Origin: Thamnaconus septentrionalis
Taxonomy: Eukaryota; Chordata; Actinopteri; Tetraodontiformes; Monacanthidae
Direction of reading: 5' to 3'
Length of the DNA: 64,000 bases
Assembly: GCA_009823395.1 (NCBI GenBank)
Contig: CM020520.1
Location: 3,758,501-3,822,500, forward strand
Each line of letters begins with the position of its first letter. Position 1 is the stretch's first letter. Shown piece by piece: positions 46,480 to 59,803 of this stretch. The notes beneath the pieces are model-generated. The model was given only the letters and a program-made list of their open reading frames with translations. It was not told the origin of the DNA and searched no databases. A program made the position numbers and the translations under genes.

Positions 46480-46740
46480 CCTTTACAAGTGTCTCCCTCT
46501 ATTCTCGCCGCTCGTTAGGAGCCTCTTGGTGTCATTTTATGTTCTCCCATAATGCTGCTGGTTTAAAGGCCTTTCAAGTTCAACTTTTGCCATTGCAGCC
46601 TCAACAACCGCAGCCGTCATCCAGCGTAACACCAGGCGATGATTCATTTTTACTGAATCAAACTAAGACAAATGAAGGAACCTTTTAAAATGATTTTATA
46701 TAACATTTCCAGCTTGTGAGAAAAGTGCAAGTCAGAGTCT

Positions 46741-46774
46741 CATCATCATCGTCATCATCGTCATCATCATCATC
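46741..46774. repeat. ATC trinucleotide run
   Basis: CATCATCATCGTCATCATCG repeated, with two CGT interruptions. Confidence 0.9.
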
Positions 46775-47070
46775 TCAATCTGGCTGGTGTTAATGTTTCA
46801 AGTCTCATTTGTAGCAGAAGCATCATAATATTTTTATTCTAACGCAGCACTCATTGACTGTTCATTCATTCTAATCAGTATGGGTAATGTGTATACATGT
46901 ATGCCAGTTGCTATGGCAGCTGGAGTTATTGATGCATGAGCGTCAGACTGCAGCTTACTGTATGCCGAGCGTGCACGCAACAATCTTGATCCATGTTTTT
47001 CTAGTTGTTGAGGCGTCAAAGCCACATCCAGTTTTCTCCTCGTTGTTCCCGTGCGTGCAGGTCGTTGGCT

Positions 47071-47121
47071 TTCCTGCAGCGCACACGTTCCTGCAGCGCA
47101 CATGTTCCTGCAGCGCACACG
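47071..47121. repeat. Three tandem 17-bp units
   Basis: TTCCTGCAGCGCACACG occurs at 47071, 47088 (with CATG in place of CACG) and 47105. A related GCAGGTCGTTGGC precedes them. Confidence 0.9.
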
Positions 47122-50100
47122 CTTTACTTCTTGGAGCTGGAGAATTATCTCGAGTTTTGGTAGCTGTGGACGAACCTGTGAGCTCACTCCGGCAATCCGG
47201 CAAAGACGCTCTTGTCATTTCAAAGCCTTTAGCTGCGAGCCTTCTGCTTCTCATGGACCTCTATTTTTATTTTTACGTTTCCCCAGTCTCTCGCTCCGAC
47301 TCTAATCCATCTTCCATATTTCCTTCTTTTCCTTTGATTCCGAACACTCAGTCCACTCAGCTTATCTGCTCATCAAGAATGCAGCACAATTCCAGAAAGC
47401 CTTTTCAAAGCAACCTTTTAAAATCATTCCACCCCCGATACGCTACTTCGCTGATATGAACCAACTTGTGTATCAGTGCCGAGACTCGTGCAGCCTAGGA
47501 TGAGACTCTGCTCTTCTGCATTAAAATCTGACCTATTAGTTTCTTTCCACACTGCTTTACGGTCGGACTCATTTCACAAAGGACAGAAGAAATAAAGTCG
47601 GATAAGCAGAAATCCCACCGGCTGACCTGCCGCGGCCCCGGCTGCTGATACGATGAGACAGGCTGCTCTATTAACATCATCCGTGGCAATAAATCTTCAT
47701 AACGGCGGCTGTTGGCTTCAAATGCATGGCTCTAATTTCCTGCCCCGCCCCACCACCCACCCACCCATGAGGTCATTTAATAAATAGTCTATCCTGGCTG
47801 TGCGGGGGACAGTCACAGAGACTGATGCAGAGCGGAGGTGCACCCAGTGCGACTGGACACCGTAATTCATCAGTTTTAAATGACAAATTTGCAGCGGCGC
47901 CCCTGAGATTAGCCGACAGGGCGACTCTGCACCGACTCCTGGTCGGTCGGTGGGATTCTGCCAGATGGAGAAAGAGAGGAAATCACCTCAGACCTGTTTT
48001 GTTTTTTTTATTTCCCCGCCAGTTGATTCCGTGTTTGTGCATATTTGCATGGCGACAGCTTGAACAGGAGCGGCGTGAAAAGATGGCAACCTGTTAGCGT
48101 GCGCTCGCAGCGTGAGCCCCGTTGATCCCATCGGCTCGTGAACCGTCCCCGCACTCATAATCAGACTCGGCATTACAGCTCAGTAGCTCACATAATGGAG
48201 GTCTCTCCTCGGCGCACTTTAAATATTCATGGGTTGTTGTTGTAGTTTGAACGCGGCGGGCGGCTCTTGCCTAGTTTCACTGCCGCAGGTCGACTTCAGC
48301 CGCCAATCTTGTCTTCTGCGAACCTTCCTCTTCCACTGGGTGTTTGTTTTCAGCTTGTTTTCGCTCTTTAGTGATGTAACCAAAATGGACAAAACCAAAA
48401 AGAGTAAACATCCTCGGAATCAGAATCAACTTTATCGCCCGCCCTCTGGACAGCTAACTCTCTCGGTGTTTGAATGCATTTTGCTCCTACGAAACTCCCT
48501 GGTGATTGAAGAGAGACTCCAGGAATCTGCTGCAGGGTATAAGATGTATAAGATCCTCGCCTCGCCCGCGGCTCACTGTCAAAGCGCCGTCAGACCTGCA
48601 CAATTCACGACAAAGACAAAAGACAGAATTTATCTCATTGATGATGGCCCACAAAGCTTTTCCAGGAAGGACTGCGAGTGAACCGCGGCGTTTGAAAAGC
48701 TGCTCCTCCGCTTGATGAATAAAACTCCTTCCTCTCATCGTCGCTTACCGACTGACGGACGAACTGTTTGATGTCTCGCTCGCCCTGCATATAGCGATAC
48801 ACGTGGACGCTTTGAAGATCTTTCGGGTACACACGCACGCACACACACCACAAAGTATGATACAGGTGCACTCATGTGCCTTTTTCTTTCTTCTTTCACA
48901 GCTTTTGCACCCATGCTGTGTCCCGTGATGCCGTGCACGGATTGGGGGGGGGCAGGGAACAATGCCGGATGCATTAATCATGGTGGCGTTAAAAATAGTG
49001 ACCTGCATGTGCGATGCTCCGGCCGGCCAGCAGGAAGGTGTCGCTCATGACTTTTTCATCGCAACCTTTTAAACGACGGCGTAAACCATGTTAGGCTGCG
49101 TGCGGAGACATCGTGTCAGCCTGTGTAGGCCCGGAGGCTAACAAAAAAAAGAGAACATGAATTGAAATATTTATTGATTTCACTTTTCTTTCGCATTCTC
49201 GAACATTTTGCATCGTCTGTTTGTCAAACAGCAGCTCTGAGGCCGCGGGCTGTCAGCCGGGCGTGCTGGCAAATGCATCGCAGCGTTCCGCTGGCCGCTC
49301 GGGCTGCCGAACTGAGATTAAAGGTGAGAAAGCGCAGACGTTGCTTGGGGTCGTGCGGGTTAAACATGCAACTCTCCGTGGAGAGTTCCGTCTCTGCAGA
49401 GTCGAAAAAAACCAAAGCGGCCGCCTTCATCGCTGGCTGCTGCTTGCTGTCTGCCTTTGCGATGATGCTCGGAGCTCTGGCCTCTTTTTCGCAAAGCGTG
49501 AACCAGCTCCTTCAACTGGTGGGTCTCGGACCGCCGACTAGATTAGGCAGCGCGCAAACGGCCCCCCCGAGCGGCTGCAGCGCCTCCCTTTTTTGCCGTG
49601 GTCCCTCCGCCGTCATGAAAAATGAAACAGATACAACACCCACGCGCTGGGGAAGCTTTCAGCCCCTTGCTCAGCCTCTGCTTTAATATTTCATGGCCAC
49701 CTCGCTCTTATTTTAGTTGGAATAATTGATCTGGAAAGAGCACCGCGCCGTGCTGTATGAAACACAGGGCGAGAGAGACGGAGCAGGAGGAGGAGGAAAA
49801 AAAAGTTCTGTTATGGTTTTGACGACTTGAGAGATTTTTTTTGTTTTGTTTTGTGTTGCCTGGAAGCGCGCGAGCAGAAAGACTCGGCTGCAATCTGCAA
49901 ATCTTTATTTATCTATTTCTTTGCTTATGTCTTCCAAGGAGAAAACACATCCTGAAGTTTAACTGCGTTCAGGGGGAGACAAAATGTTCTGCAGCTCGTG
50001 TGCAGCTGTGCCGGGGCTGCTAGCCGAGATAACTCAATTATTTGGCTCCCTACAGTCGTGCCCATTTAGACCAGCTTTCTTATTATTTTACATCTCTCCC

Positions 50101-52605
50101 CCTGGCCCCCTCCCAAACAAAAAAAAAAATGCCAGTCAGTGCAGGGAGTAGCTTGATTTCACCGTTATCATTTTGATAACGAGCAGCCAACACTGACAGT
50201 CGGGAGGCACAATTGATTCTCCCTGTGATAAGGGCGAAGGTCATCCTGGACCTGCAGCTGTATTCATCGATGCACAAAAGCACCTCCAGAGACGTGTACC
50301 TGCATACAACAAGCCCTCTTCCCATTTCCTCTGCAGCCTAGCTTTATGATTGGTTGCAAGTAAAGTAAAGAGAGACAGACAGAGCCAGCCGATGTTTGCT
50401 GAAGACCAGGTAGGAAAAGTTGATGAAGTTCTGACAAAAATAGCAGCTCAAAATTGTCATTTCGCTCAGTTGGTTTATTCTTTTTTTGGACAACGATTTG
50501 TTTTCACTGAACGATTTTGCTGTTCAGCTGATGGAAGACGCGTCTCAGTGCCGGCGACGCCGAACAACAAAGGACACAAACAAACAAACGACCTCAGTGA
50601 CAGGTGGCTGCGGGAGTCGAGGGCTGACAGAGGCAAATAAAGTCAAATAACCATTTATCACGCCGACGGTTGAAACCCCATCTCGGTAATTACGGCTGAG
50701 ATCGGAGCCGCCGTCTCTGCCGAGCGGCGGACGACGTCTCGGAGCCCGAACAGATCAATGAGCTTCCTCAGGAAGCAACGATGAGCCGGTAAACAATAAA
50801 ACAATTGTTTCGCGTTCGGCCGCTACCTTCAGTGCACGTGACGGATCTCGCCGGGAGACACCGGAGACGGGACGGAATGAGAGGGAGAGAGAGATCGATG
50901 TCCCGGCGAGAGGACACAGCGTTCCGCCGCCGCTGACCACACTGTCGCTGAAACCCCATCTCTGGTTAATTTCAGCGCCTGGTTGATGCACAGACTGGAA
51001 GGCGGAGGGAGTTCCTACAGTACCTGCTGGTTCTCCTGCATTTGTGAAGTCAAGGGATTGCTTCTCAAAAAAGATTTCTGTATCACTTTACAAATTCACG
51101 CATTGCAAAACAGCAACAAAAGTACCTCGTCGCAACAGTGGGTTTTGACCATACGGAGTCTCCCAGGCTTCCCGGGCAGGAAAGTGCTGACGCTGTGTGC
51201 TTTAGCCATCTGGGACGTCTCTGTGTTTGTCAGCTGCTTGCTGGTGTGAATCTGCAGGATGCAGCGGTACACTTGTCATTCGATCCCTGCAGTGAATGTG
51301 TTATATGCTTCTGCAGCGAGGGAAAGAAAAATTGAGTTTTTTGTCACAAAGGCTTCAAGACAAACTCAACGCTCAAACAGGCACTGAACCAAACTATAAT
51401 TGGTCACTAAGTCAGCGAGTCACGTCAGTGAGTCAAAAGATGAGGAGGCAGATAAATCCCGTCTGTCCTTTTACCTGATCCTACAATCCGTAGTCTGATC
51501 TCTTTCCTCATGTTTTGAAGTAGCAGGACCAACTTTATTTCATGCTTTATGGTTTTTCAAACTATTAACATTATAATTACCTTGTGTGTAGCACATTTTT
51601 CAGTAATCTGTGCAACCTGCTGCCAGCCAAACTCCGTCCAGACGAAGCTGTTTTGGATGTTCAAAGTGAAACACGACATAAACCGTCTCTCAGAACAACT
51701 CAAAATTGGACAGTCTGCTTAGACACAGATTGTTTTGGTTTGTTCCGTCATCTATATAAAGATGCGTGCAGGTAGTCAAGGTGGTTTTTTTTCTCTCTTT
51801 TTTAAAAAAAAACCTGCTGAGTGCAGCTGCTGACGTGAGACCGACCGTCACGGGCCAAAGCTTTTTGGGTTTGTTTATGTCATATTTTTTTAATCCGCCT
51901 CGCTCTCGGACCACTTACGGCCCAAAAAGCAGAGCCATTCTGTCCTCTTACCTCCCTCCCCCCACTCCCTCGCCTTTTTTTTTTTTTTTTTTTTAAGCTC
52001 GGCAGGCGAGCGAGTGCAGGCACATATTTTGGCTGCCGAGGACAGAATGCTGCGACGCGTGGTGACAAACCTCGACCTCGGCCTTACGGGAACTAAGTGC
52101 TCCTCCTTCCATTTGCCCGCTAACGCTGTCACCAGGCGGATTAGGCTCTCATTCATCATTCATTAGCCGCCGCCTCTCTTCATTGCGAACAGTTTGTTGA
52201 TATCTGGCGGCGGGAGGTGGACCTTCCCAGGCTGAGTCATCCTTCGGTTTGCCACAGGATCTTCAGCAGGAAAACTTGGTTGCAGTTTGCAACCAGGGAA
52301 AATTGGCAGCATCTGTAAGAAGGTTGTTTTTTTGTTTCCACTGTTGTTGTTGTCATTGTCGTTGTGGAAGACACAGAGAGGATCCCTGCTGGGGGAACCG
52401 TCTGTGCGACACGCCGCTTCGTGCCCTCGCCGTGTTCCTACACTTGTCGCCGCACACTCAGTCAATTAAAACGCATTGTAGTCGGCTGGCGTGCAGTCTT
52501 AATCAAAGCCGTTCCTCTGGGGCAGCAACAGCGGAGGTGCAGCTCCGAGCTGCGCCTCCTCGGAGGGATGACGGGGAGTGAGTGAATGGCAGGAGGAAAA
52601 AAATG

Positions 52606-52643
52606 TGAAGGGAAGGGAAGGGAAGAGAAGGGAAGGGAAGGGG
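52606..52643. repeat. (GGGAA)n purine tract
   Basis: Seven GGGAA-type pentamers, one with GAGAA, all on one strand. Runs of three or four G separated by two bases satisfy the simple G-quadruplex pattern. Confidence 0.9.
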
Positions 52644-54234
52644 CTCTGCAGCGCTGAGCCTAAACAGCATCGACTGCCTCCAGTCACTCTGAGTGGTTTT
52701 GATAACATTTCAATAAATATTGAATAATTATTCTCTGAGGGGAACTGGAGCTCAGTTGGAGCGACAACAGTCCGGAGGGGAGGTTTTGTTTTGGAGCTTG
52801 TGACAAAAGCATGTGTATATACGTGTTACGCATACAGCATATGTACCCACATATTTGCACAATCCAAATTGTTGAAAGTGCTGCTGCGATTTGAACGACA
52901 CCCTTTTGCAGAATTGTGCTCAGCAGAGCTGGAAGTCTCGTTCAGGTGCGCTGACCGGATGCTTATCTCCTGCCTCGCACCTCCAGACCTCGGGGGTCGC
53001 CGCCGTTCACCGAGGCGAGGAGGCTGCACAGATAAATAAACGCCGCCCGGCCGTTTTCCAACGGCGAGCACAGCGGCGGCTGACTCGTGCTGTACGCGTG
53101 GCGGCACCATCGCTTTCGCTCACTGAGTAGCGGCGGCGGCGGCGGAGGCGTGTGAGAGCAGCCCGGCTCGGCTCGGGGAACTGATCAAATAGCCTCGCTA
53201 ATGGCTCGGCATGATGACATCGGATGAAATTTCCCCACCAGTGCCCCTTGGAGAAAACATCTTTCAAGAAAGAAAAAGAAAACAATTACTTGCGGCCGAC
53301 GCCAAACAGCCATTTATGGTCAAATGTACCTATTTCTCTTTGCTCGCTTCCTTTAACAACACAAACATCTGAGAGGGGAAAAAAAGGAGCAGGGAATCTT
53401 GCGCTAAGATTTCCATTCTTCTGCACGACGGCGCGCATTTGCTTTCTCCCCGTCGGATCGATGCGCATTGAGCTCGGCTGTGTTCCTGGGGCCTTAAAAT
53501 ACCGAGAGACAATGGCGAGGCGGCGGGTGATTGATGACAGCCAGAAGCCGAGGCTTGGACAAGAAATGAGAGGTAAGCGGCTGTGATGAATCAAAGATTA
53601 CAGGTTCGGACCCGCAGGTATTGGAAAGAATGTTGGACGGCTGGAGCGGGTCTATGCTGTGTGACAGCTTGTCGAGGACGCCTGGGTTTGCTCATTGATC
53701 TGGAAGCCGACGGTGGGAAAGTGTGTCCTTAACAGAGGCAACAATCGAACTCGCTGGACGAGGATCCACAGCAGCTTTTCTTTCATTATTCCTTGAAAAG
53801 TCATTCTCATTTCAGCGCGGTTTAATTATTTGACCGGCTGCTCCCATGATATTTAGATTCCAAATGTCACACTCTGCAGTTCGCCTGACTCTACTGTGCA
53901 GCTCTGCAGTAATGGCCGTCGCTGGCCGCCTCTTTGCAACAGGCGACGTCTCGTTTTGAAGGAAAAAAAACAACCTGCGAGACTGAATTGCTTCATTTGT
54001 GGGAGAAGCTGTGGCGAAACTAAGTGGCGCTCGCTCGTTCCCCCATCGCAACATTTGGTGGCCTGACGTCGGGACAATGTAGAGCGATGGGCTATAAGCG
54101 TAGCTGCAGTCACAGCTCCATGACAACAACATAACCATAACCTCATTAAATGATCAGCCAGGGAGAAAAAGAAACCCGTGCAGTTTTTCACCTTGCAGAC
54201 AGATGATGCCTGCCAGTGCTGGAGAGCACAGGTA

Positions 54235-54266
<32 letters not shown>
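54235..54266. repeat. (GCT)10 microsatellite
   Basis: Ten GCT units plus GC. This is a CTG/CAG-class repeat with no convincing coding context. Confidence 0.95.
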
Positions 54267-57200
54267 AAGGAAAAGAAAAGCTTGATGGGTCAGGGCAGCA
54301 TCGGACGTATTTCCAGATAATTGTATATTTTGTCCTGGATAATAGGATTATTAGGGCAAACACAGCCTGACAGGAGCTGCTACAGCAGGTTAATCGGCTG
54401 TCGACAACAACCTCAATCCAAATGCTGCTTTAGGATTTTTTTTTTTCCTCCTCCTCCTCCTGGTGCCGCCACCCTCCCCCCACACGCTCCACCCCACCCC
54501 GAGTGCTTGTCCCGCACTGAGGCGGCGCACGTAAACAAATTGAACAAGACACATGGCGGTGCATCGGAGCAGCGGCAGAAAGGAAGCTAACAGTCGCTCT
54601 GCAGCCGTGCACGCGGCCTGATGGCTGCGCTGTCCCCCGCACCCCTGTTGCTTCCAGTCATGTGACAGGCTCCATCGCACCCCCTCGATGCTTCCCCTTC
54701 TCGCCTGTCTCTCTCTCTCTCGGTCTCGGGTGGCCCTGCCGCTCTCCCCTCGGTGCAGGGAAGCTCGCTCGCTGGCTCGCTGGGCTTTGCCTCGTGTCCG
54801 CTAAGCTTGTGGAAAATTACAAACACACACAAGGTCACAGCGGCGCTGAGCCAGCCTCCCACAGAGCCCATCTGATCCCGCCTGAAACGCAGCAATTACC
54901 ACCTTCAGCGAGGGCCTGCAGCTTTTTTTTTTTCATTATTTATATGAACAAATAGGATTACGGCGGCTCTGCGGCGGATTGATTGTGACGAGGGATGAGA
55001 GGCTCCTGAGAGGGAGACGGACGGAGATAGGCGCCCGTGCACCATTTATTTATTATTTATCTATTTTATTGCCTAACCTCTCTGTTGCCTCTAAACAACT
55101 CCTTGACTTCTTCCTGGACCGTGGAGCATCGCTGTGTTGACACGCGTCATCTGCTGCGCGAGAAACGTTTTGCTCGCCGGCCCCCGCCCCCTTTTTTTGA
55201 GGGGGAAAATCAGACATCTGTAGGAGCTGCGAAAAACACCTGTCTGTCATCCACATCCGCTGCCGGGCCTCTGCAAAGATACCGGCCTGTCGAGGGCAGC
55301 CGTGATTTGTCAAATTGACTTTGACGCCCCTGGAAAAGTAAATGTAGGGGGAAAAAATGAAATCACACCTGCCTGAGTTCACTGAAGCGGATCCTCGCAA
55401 AAATACTTTTTTGACGTGACAACATGTGATCTGATGGAACGGGATGATGGGATGGATATATGTTCTGATGCAAATGTCAGCACTGCAGTGCACCATCCAT
55501 CAGTGACATTAATCGATAATTCTCGAAGGTTGAGAAATCTGCAGCATAAACAAAAAAAAAAACAGCAACAAAGTGTTGGAATGTTTTGTGTGTCCTCGAC
55601 AGCAGTAGCAGCACCCATCCCTGTGCACTCTGCACTGTGTGGTCTTTTAGAACCATTATCTTGCACCAGATGGAGTGTGACCTGTCAGGCTCCCCCCTCC
55701 TACCCCATACACCTCCAAGGATCCTCTGCCTGGAAGTGATGAAGTCCTGGGTCTCTGCGGTAGACTTAACGGCTCCTGGAGATTGATCGAAACTAATTTT
55801 TTGCCCCAAAGAAAAGCGGGTGGGAGTGTGATAGATTGCTCCACCCGTGTGTCTCCCTGATGGCGATATTAGTCCTGATTAAGACGAATGGGGCTGTCTT
55901 TGCCTACGCATGCAGACGCTTTTCTGCCAGTGCCATTTATTCTGGAAATTATAGCAACTATGAAAAAAAAAAAAACGTACACGAAAAAAACAACAAGAAA
56001 AACATGATTTCCCTGAGCCGGTGCTTGATGAGGAGTTGTTCCCGCCCTGATAAATCACCCGCCGTCTTCATAGAATTTTGCAGCTACTCTTGACGTGCGA
56101 GCAGCTGCATCCCGGTGACCTCCGATCCTACGAGCCAAGAGCCCTCGCAGCCCTGTTGTCCTTGCAAATACGAAACTGCCTCGTTATCCAGACGCACTGC
56201 AACGGGAGCATTTAGTGGCGCTCTCGCCCCGTGCGGCGCCTTAAGCCGCGCTAATTGATCTTGATGAATCAAATCAGCCGCAGTGAGAGCGGAAGGACAA
56301 GCTTATCAAGTTGGGAGTCATGACCTCTAAACACTATCGCGATTCAGAGGCGAATAAACACGGACGGCGCGTTGTGCTGCGCTAAGCACGATGCGAAATG
56401 CCAAGAGAAGTGAGCTGCCACGCACAGCTGGAAGAGGTAATGGATGTTAAACACAATCAATACATATGGCCATGCAAATTAGTCCCACCTTGCACTGTAT
56501 TGATATCGCTAAACACCCTGCAGATACTGTGTTTTATTCAGCAGAGGGCCGCTGGGCACAGGTTACGGCGCCCGACAGCTCCTCGTCTGAACACAAGGAG
56601 ACGGGATCGAGACTTGATTGGATAAAAGCGGAACGATCCGGAGTGACAGTATTTCATCCTGACGACTCTTCTGTAGCCCGGCGCCGGTTTGATCAAAATG
56701 TCACTTAAAATGTCACCTTCTTCAGAAACGCCGGAGACTAAGACGTAATTGTTTCTGCGAGGGCGAATGTTCGTCTTGGCAGTCGGCCCGGATCGCTGAA
56801 ATTTTAAGTCCTACCTGCCAGAGCTTATTGAGCATTAATCCCATTTTAATAATAATCCTAGCCCGGCACTCCTGCCTCTGCCTGCTCTGCTTTCACCTGC
56901 AGGAACCTGCAGACTCTGATTAACGTACCTGGGGGGGCGGAACGCGGCAACCTTTTTAAGGTTTTCTGCAGCGTCATCAGCAAAACGACAGCAAAGTGCA
57001 ATGACATTTCAATCAGCCGCCGTGCAAAGGCATCCGGACTAACCTCAGACGGGGGTGTGAGATAAAGCTCCTCGGCCACGGTGTGTTGCTTATGAGCACG
57101 CTGAAAGATGGGAGTTTTGCCAAGCACTACCTGGTAAATGCAAAAGAAAAAAAAAATCATCCCTCAGATGTGCTTTCAGCCGGCGGGCAGCTTCTCCACA

Positions 57201-59490
57201 CTGTAAGGTGAATTCACTCTCCGCTGAAACTGCCATCTGCTGCCTGTCAGTCATCCCAGCCGTGGAGAAGTATCTGTTTTAATTAGCCGGGAAGCAAGAG
57301 GAGCTGTCAGCGTTAAAGGGCTGCGTAACGTTTCAAGCCGGTGGGCTACGGCAGGGAAATCTCTAAATTACCTGCTGTGTGACATTCTAGCCTAGCCCCC
57401 TCACCTCCCTCTCGCTCTCTCTACCGGCGAAAAGTAATGTTGCGCAAAGATTTAATCGTCTGTGATGCTTGAAAATTCCCTCATTAAAAGTCCTGACGTT
57501 TGCACGTTGCAGCCATTGCAAACATTTGGTCGATCGTCTGTTTCGATGCCTCGTCCCCGTAAAGATTATTTTTGTGATGTGTGTGTTTGGTGCTGCCAAG
57601 TAATAATAATAATAATAAAGCTTAGCACCAACAAGCAACTGTAATATATTAGCACTAGATGGAAATGAGTATCAAAAAAAATAACCTCAGTGAAAATGTT
57701 GAACATAGCAAAGTATTTCTAATGTACTTTCCATGTTTTCTGAAATTACCAACAAACTGATGAACACAAGGAAAAAGGAAATTTAAACAGGAGGGTGTGT
57801 TCAAGCTGATACTCGAATCTGCTAAAATATTTAAATATAGATATAAAAAAGCCATGAAATTGCCCTAAATTTCCAGCAGTGCTCATGCCAAGTGGAGTCT
57901 GCAATTGAAGAAATAATGAAAATAATATTAATACTAGTAAAAAAAAGAAAGAAATTCCAGCCTGAATTTAAACATTCCGTCCAGCTTCCCTCTGCCGGTC
58001 AGCGGAGCTCAATCACAGCAGCGATTTGACACACTGTGATATGCTTCCCAGTTGAGTGGCGTGCGGGCGGGGCTGCCCATCAAGAGTCGGGGAGGGCGGA
58101 GCTAATCAATCGGAGCGAGTCATGATGTGATTCTACTTGTGGTGGAGTCTGACAGCTCGGCCGGACGGCTGCTTTGACTCACTGTCCTGCCGGCTGCAGC
58201 CGGTGAGTCTGGCGGGCGTCTTTTTGTAATCTGTCCTTGCATCAAAACAAATGCTTGTTTATCTATTTCTATTTCGTTCTGCTGATGCGTGGTGACACAT
58301 GGCGGAGCGGCGTACATTTTGTTTACGTCGAGATGCCAACGGATCCCAAAAAACAACAATTGAAGTGTCACAACGACTGTGCGTCCGTGAGTCGCTTTGG
58401 AGACGGAGGCTGTTTCAGAGTCAGACGAGAGATTCAGTCGTCCTCAGTTTTAATTCGTTGTCTGCGTTGTCTGAAAGGAAAAACCACATTGCCGCAAATG
58501 ATGCGTGTTTACACCGACAGTGCCGTTTGTCTGCAACACCACCCTATGATTCCCCCTGGCCCCTTGCTCAACACTGTAAACAAGCCTGTAAAGAAAACAA
58601 AGATAAGTGCTGCGCTGAAGACAACCAGCTGCTGGTCACTCGGCTCGCCGGCCCCCTTCATGTCGGACTCACTGCGGCTGGAGGAGCCGCTCTCTGTCAG
58701 GCCGACTCTCTCAGAGCGCCGGCTGAGTGCCTGCCTGGCTCCAGAGCTTGGCATTCTGGGGGAAAAAAGTCTGCTTCTTTTACTGGGGTGGGAGTCTTGT
58801 CTCCAGGGAGCAGAAGCAAAAGAACAAAATAGAACACAGACTTCTGTGCTAGTGTGGTGCAGTGTGGCTGCCGTGCATGCTAACACTTTATTTGAACACT
58901 TTGCAAGCAAAACAGCTACATTTGGCTCTAATAATTGGGATGCACGAATGAACGACTCCAGAGAATTAGTGCAATCAGTACAACAATGAGCCTCAGTGAG
59001 ATAAGGCAAACGGCTCCAAATCGATTTTCAGCACTGACCAAAAGTTATTAAAATATTTTTTTCTGAGTTCTCACAGACGTCCAGTTGACGGTGAGACTTT
59101 TCGCACTTCTTTAGAGCTGCTCCCAGCCAGTAGCCGCTCCTTCGTAAACAACCCACTCCTGTCTTTCGAGTCTGACCTCCCTCATTCCTCGGCTGCGACG
59201 GCAGAGAACGATTAATGAGACGTTTTGCTTGTGAACTGTGGATGAACTTGCTCTTTGCTTGTTTATGGATTTTAATTAGGGCCAAACAGTTCCCATGAAT
59301 TTATGATAAGCGCTAACACGGCACGCCAGCCGTCGCGCACATCACACAAACGCAGCTGAGGGAATACGGGCCCGGTGGCGATTCAGGCAGGCAGGCAGGC
59401 GGTTCTGTGCACCCGCTGCCAAGACATCCCAGGATGTGAGGCGGCCGCAGTTGTCGCTGCGCCGTGTCTCATCTTTAAATCCCATTTCTG

Positions 59491-59517
59491 AGCAGCAGCA
59501 GCAGCAGCAGCAGCAGC
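59491..59517. repeat. (AGC)9 microsatellite
   Basis: Nine AGC units, again CAG/CTG class. A GCAG run lies about 90 bases before, at 59388-59400. Confidence 0.95.
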
Positions 59518-59765
59518 CTTTCGCCGGATGCCACCGTGAGTGACACTGGAGACTCGTCTTCCATTTCACTGCTTGGCGGCGGCGACGTGTCAACCGCGGA
59601 GGCTGACGAGATGTAGGAGCGTGCGGAGCAAGCTCGCCCATTTGAATAATGCGCACCTGGGAGAACACAGATCCTCTCGCAGACTCTTTGATGTGTTTGC
59701 AGCGAGAAGATGACTCCTGACGGTGTCAGATTAAACCCCCGACTCTCTGAAAGTAGCAGGAGCCC

Positions 59766-59803
59766 GTGTGTGTGTGTGTGTGTGCATGCGTGTGTGTGTG
59801 TAT
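59766..59803. repeat. (GT)n interrupted microsatellite
   Basis: Nine GT units, then GCATGC, then further GT units. Confidence 0.9.

Larger units (their letters stand above)
45851..54234. other. Non-coding sequence, no gene recognised
   Basis: Unique DNA with TTC repeats (46455-46479), an ATC run (46741-46774), a 3 x 17-bp repeat (47071-47121), a T20 run (51975-51994) and a GGGAA purine tract (52606-52643). CpG-rich patches lie at 50640-50990 and 52920-53220, the latter with a CGG run near 53131-53145. A possible first coding exon at 53512-53572 is weakly supported. Confidence 0.55.

Noticed and set aside
58237..58989. 250-codon forward frame
   Set aside because: No domain is recognised and 177- and 166-codon frames overlap it on other phases. 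Long chance frames are expected in stop-poor GC-rich DNA.
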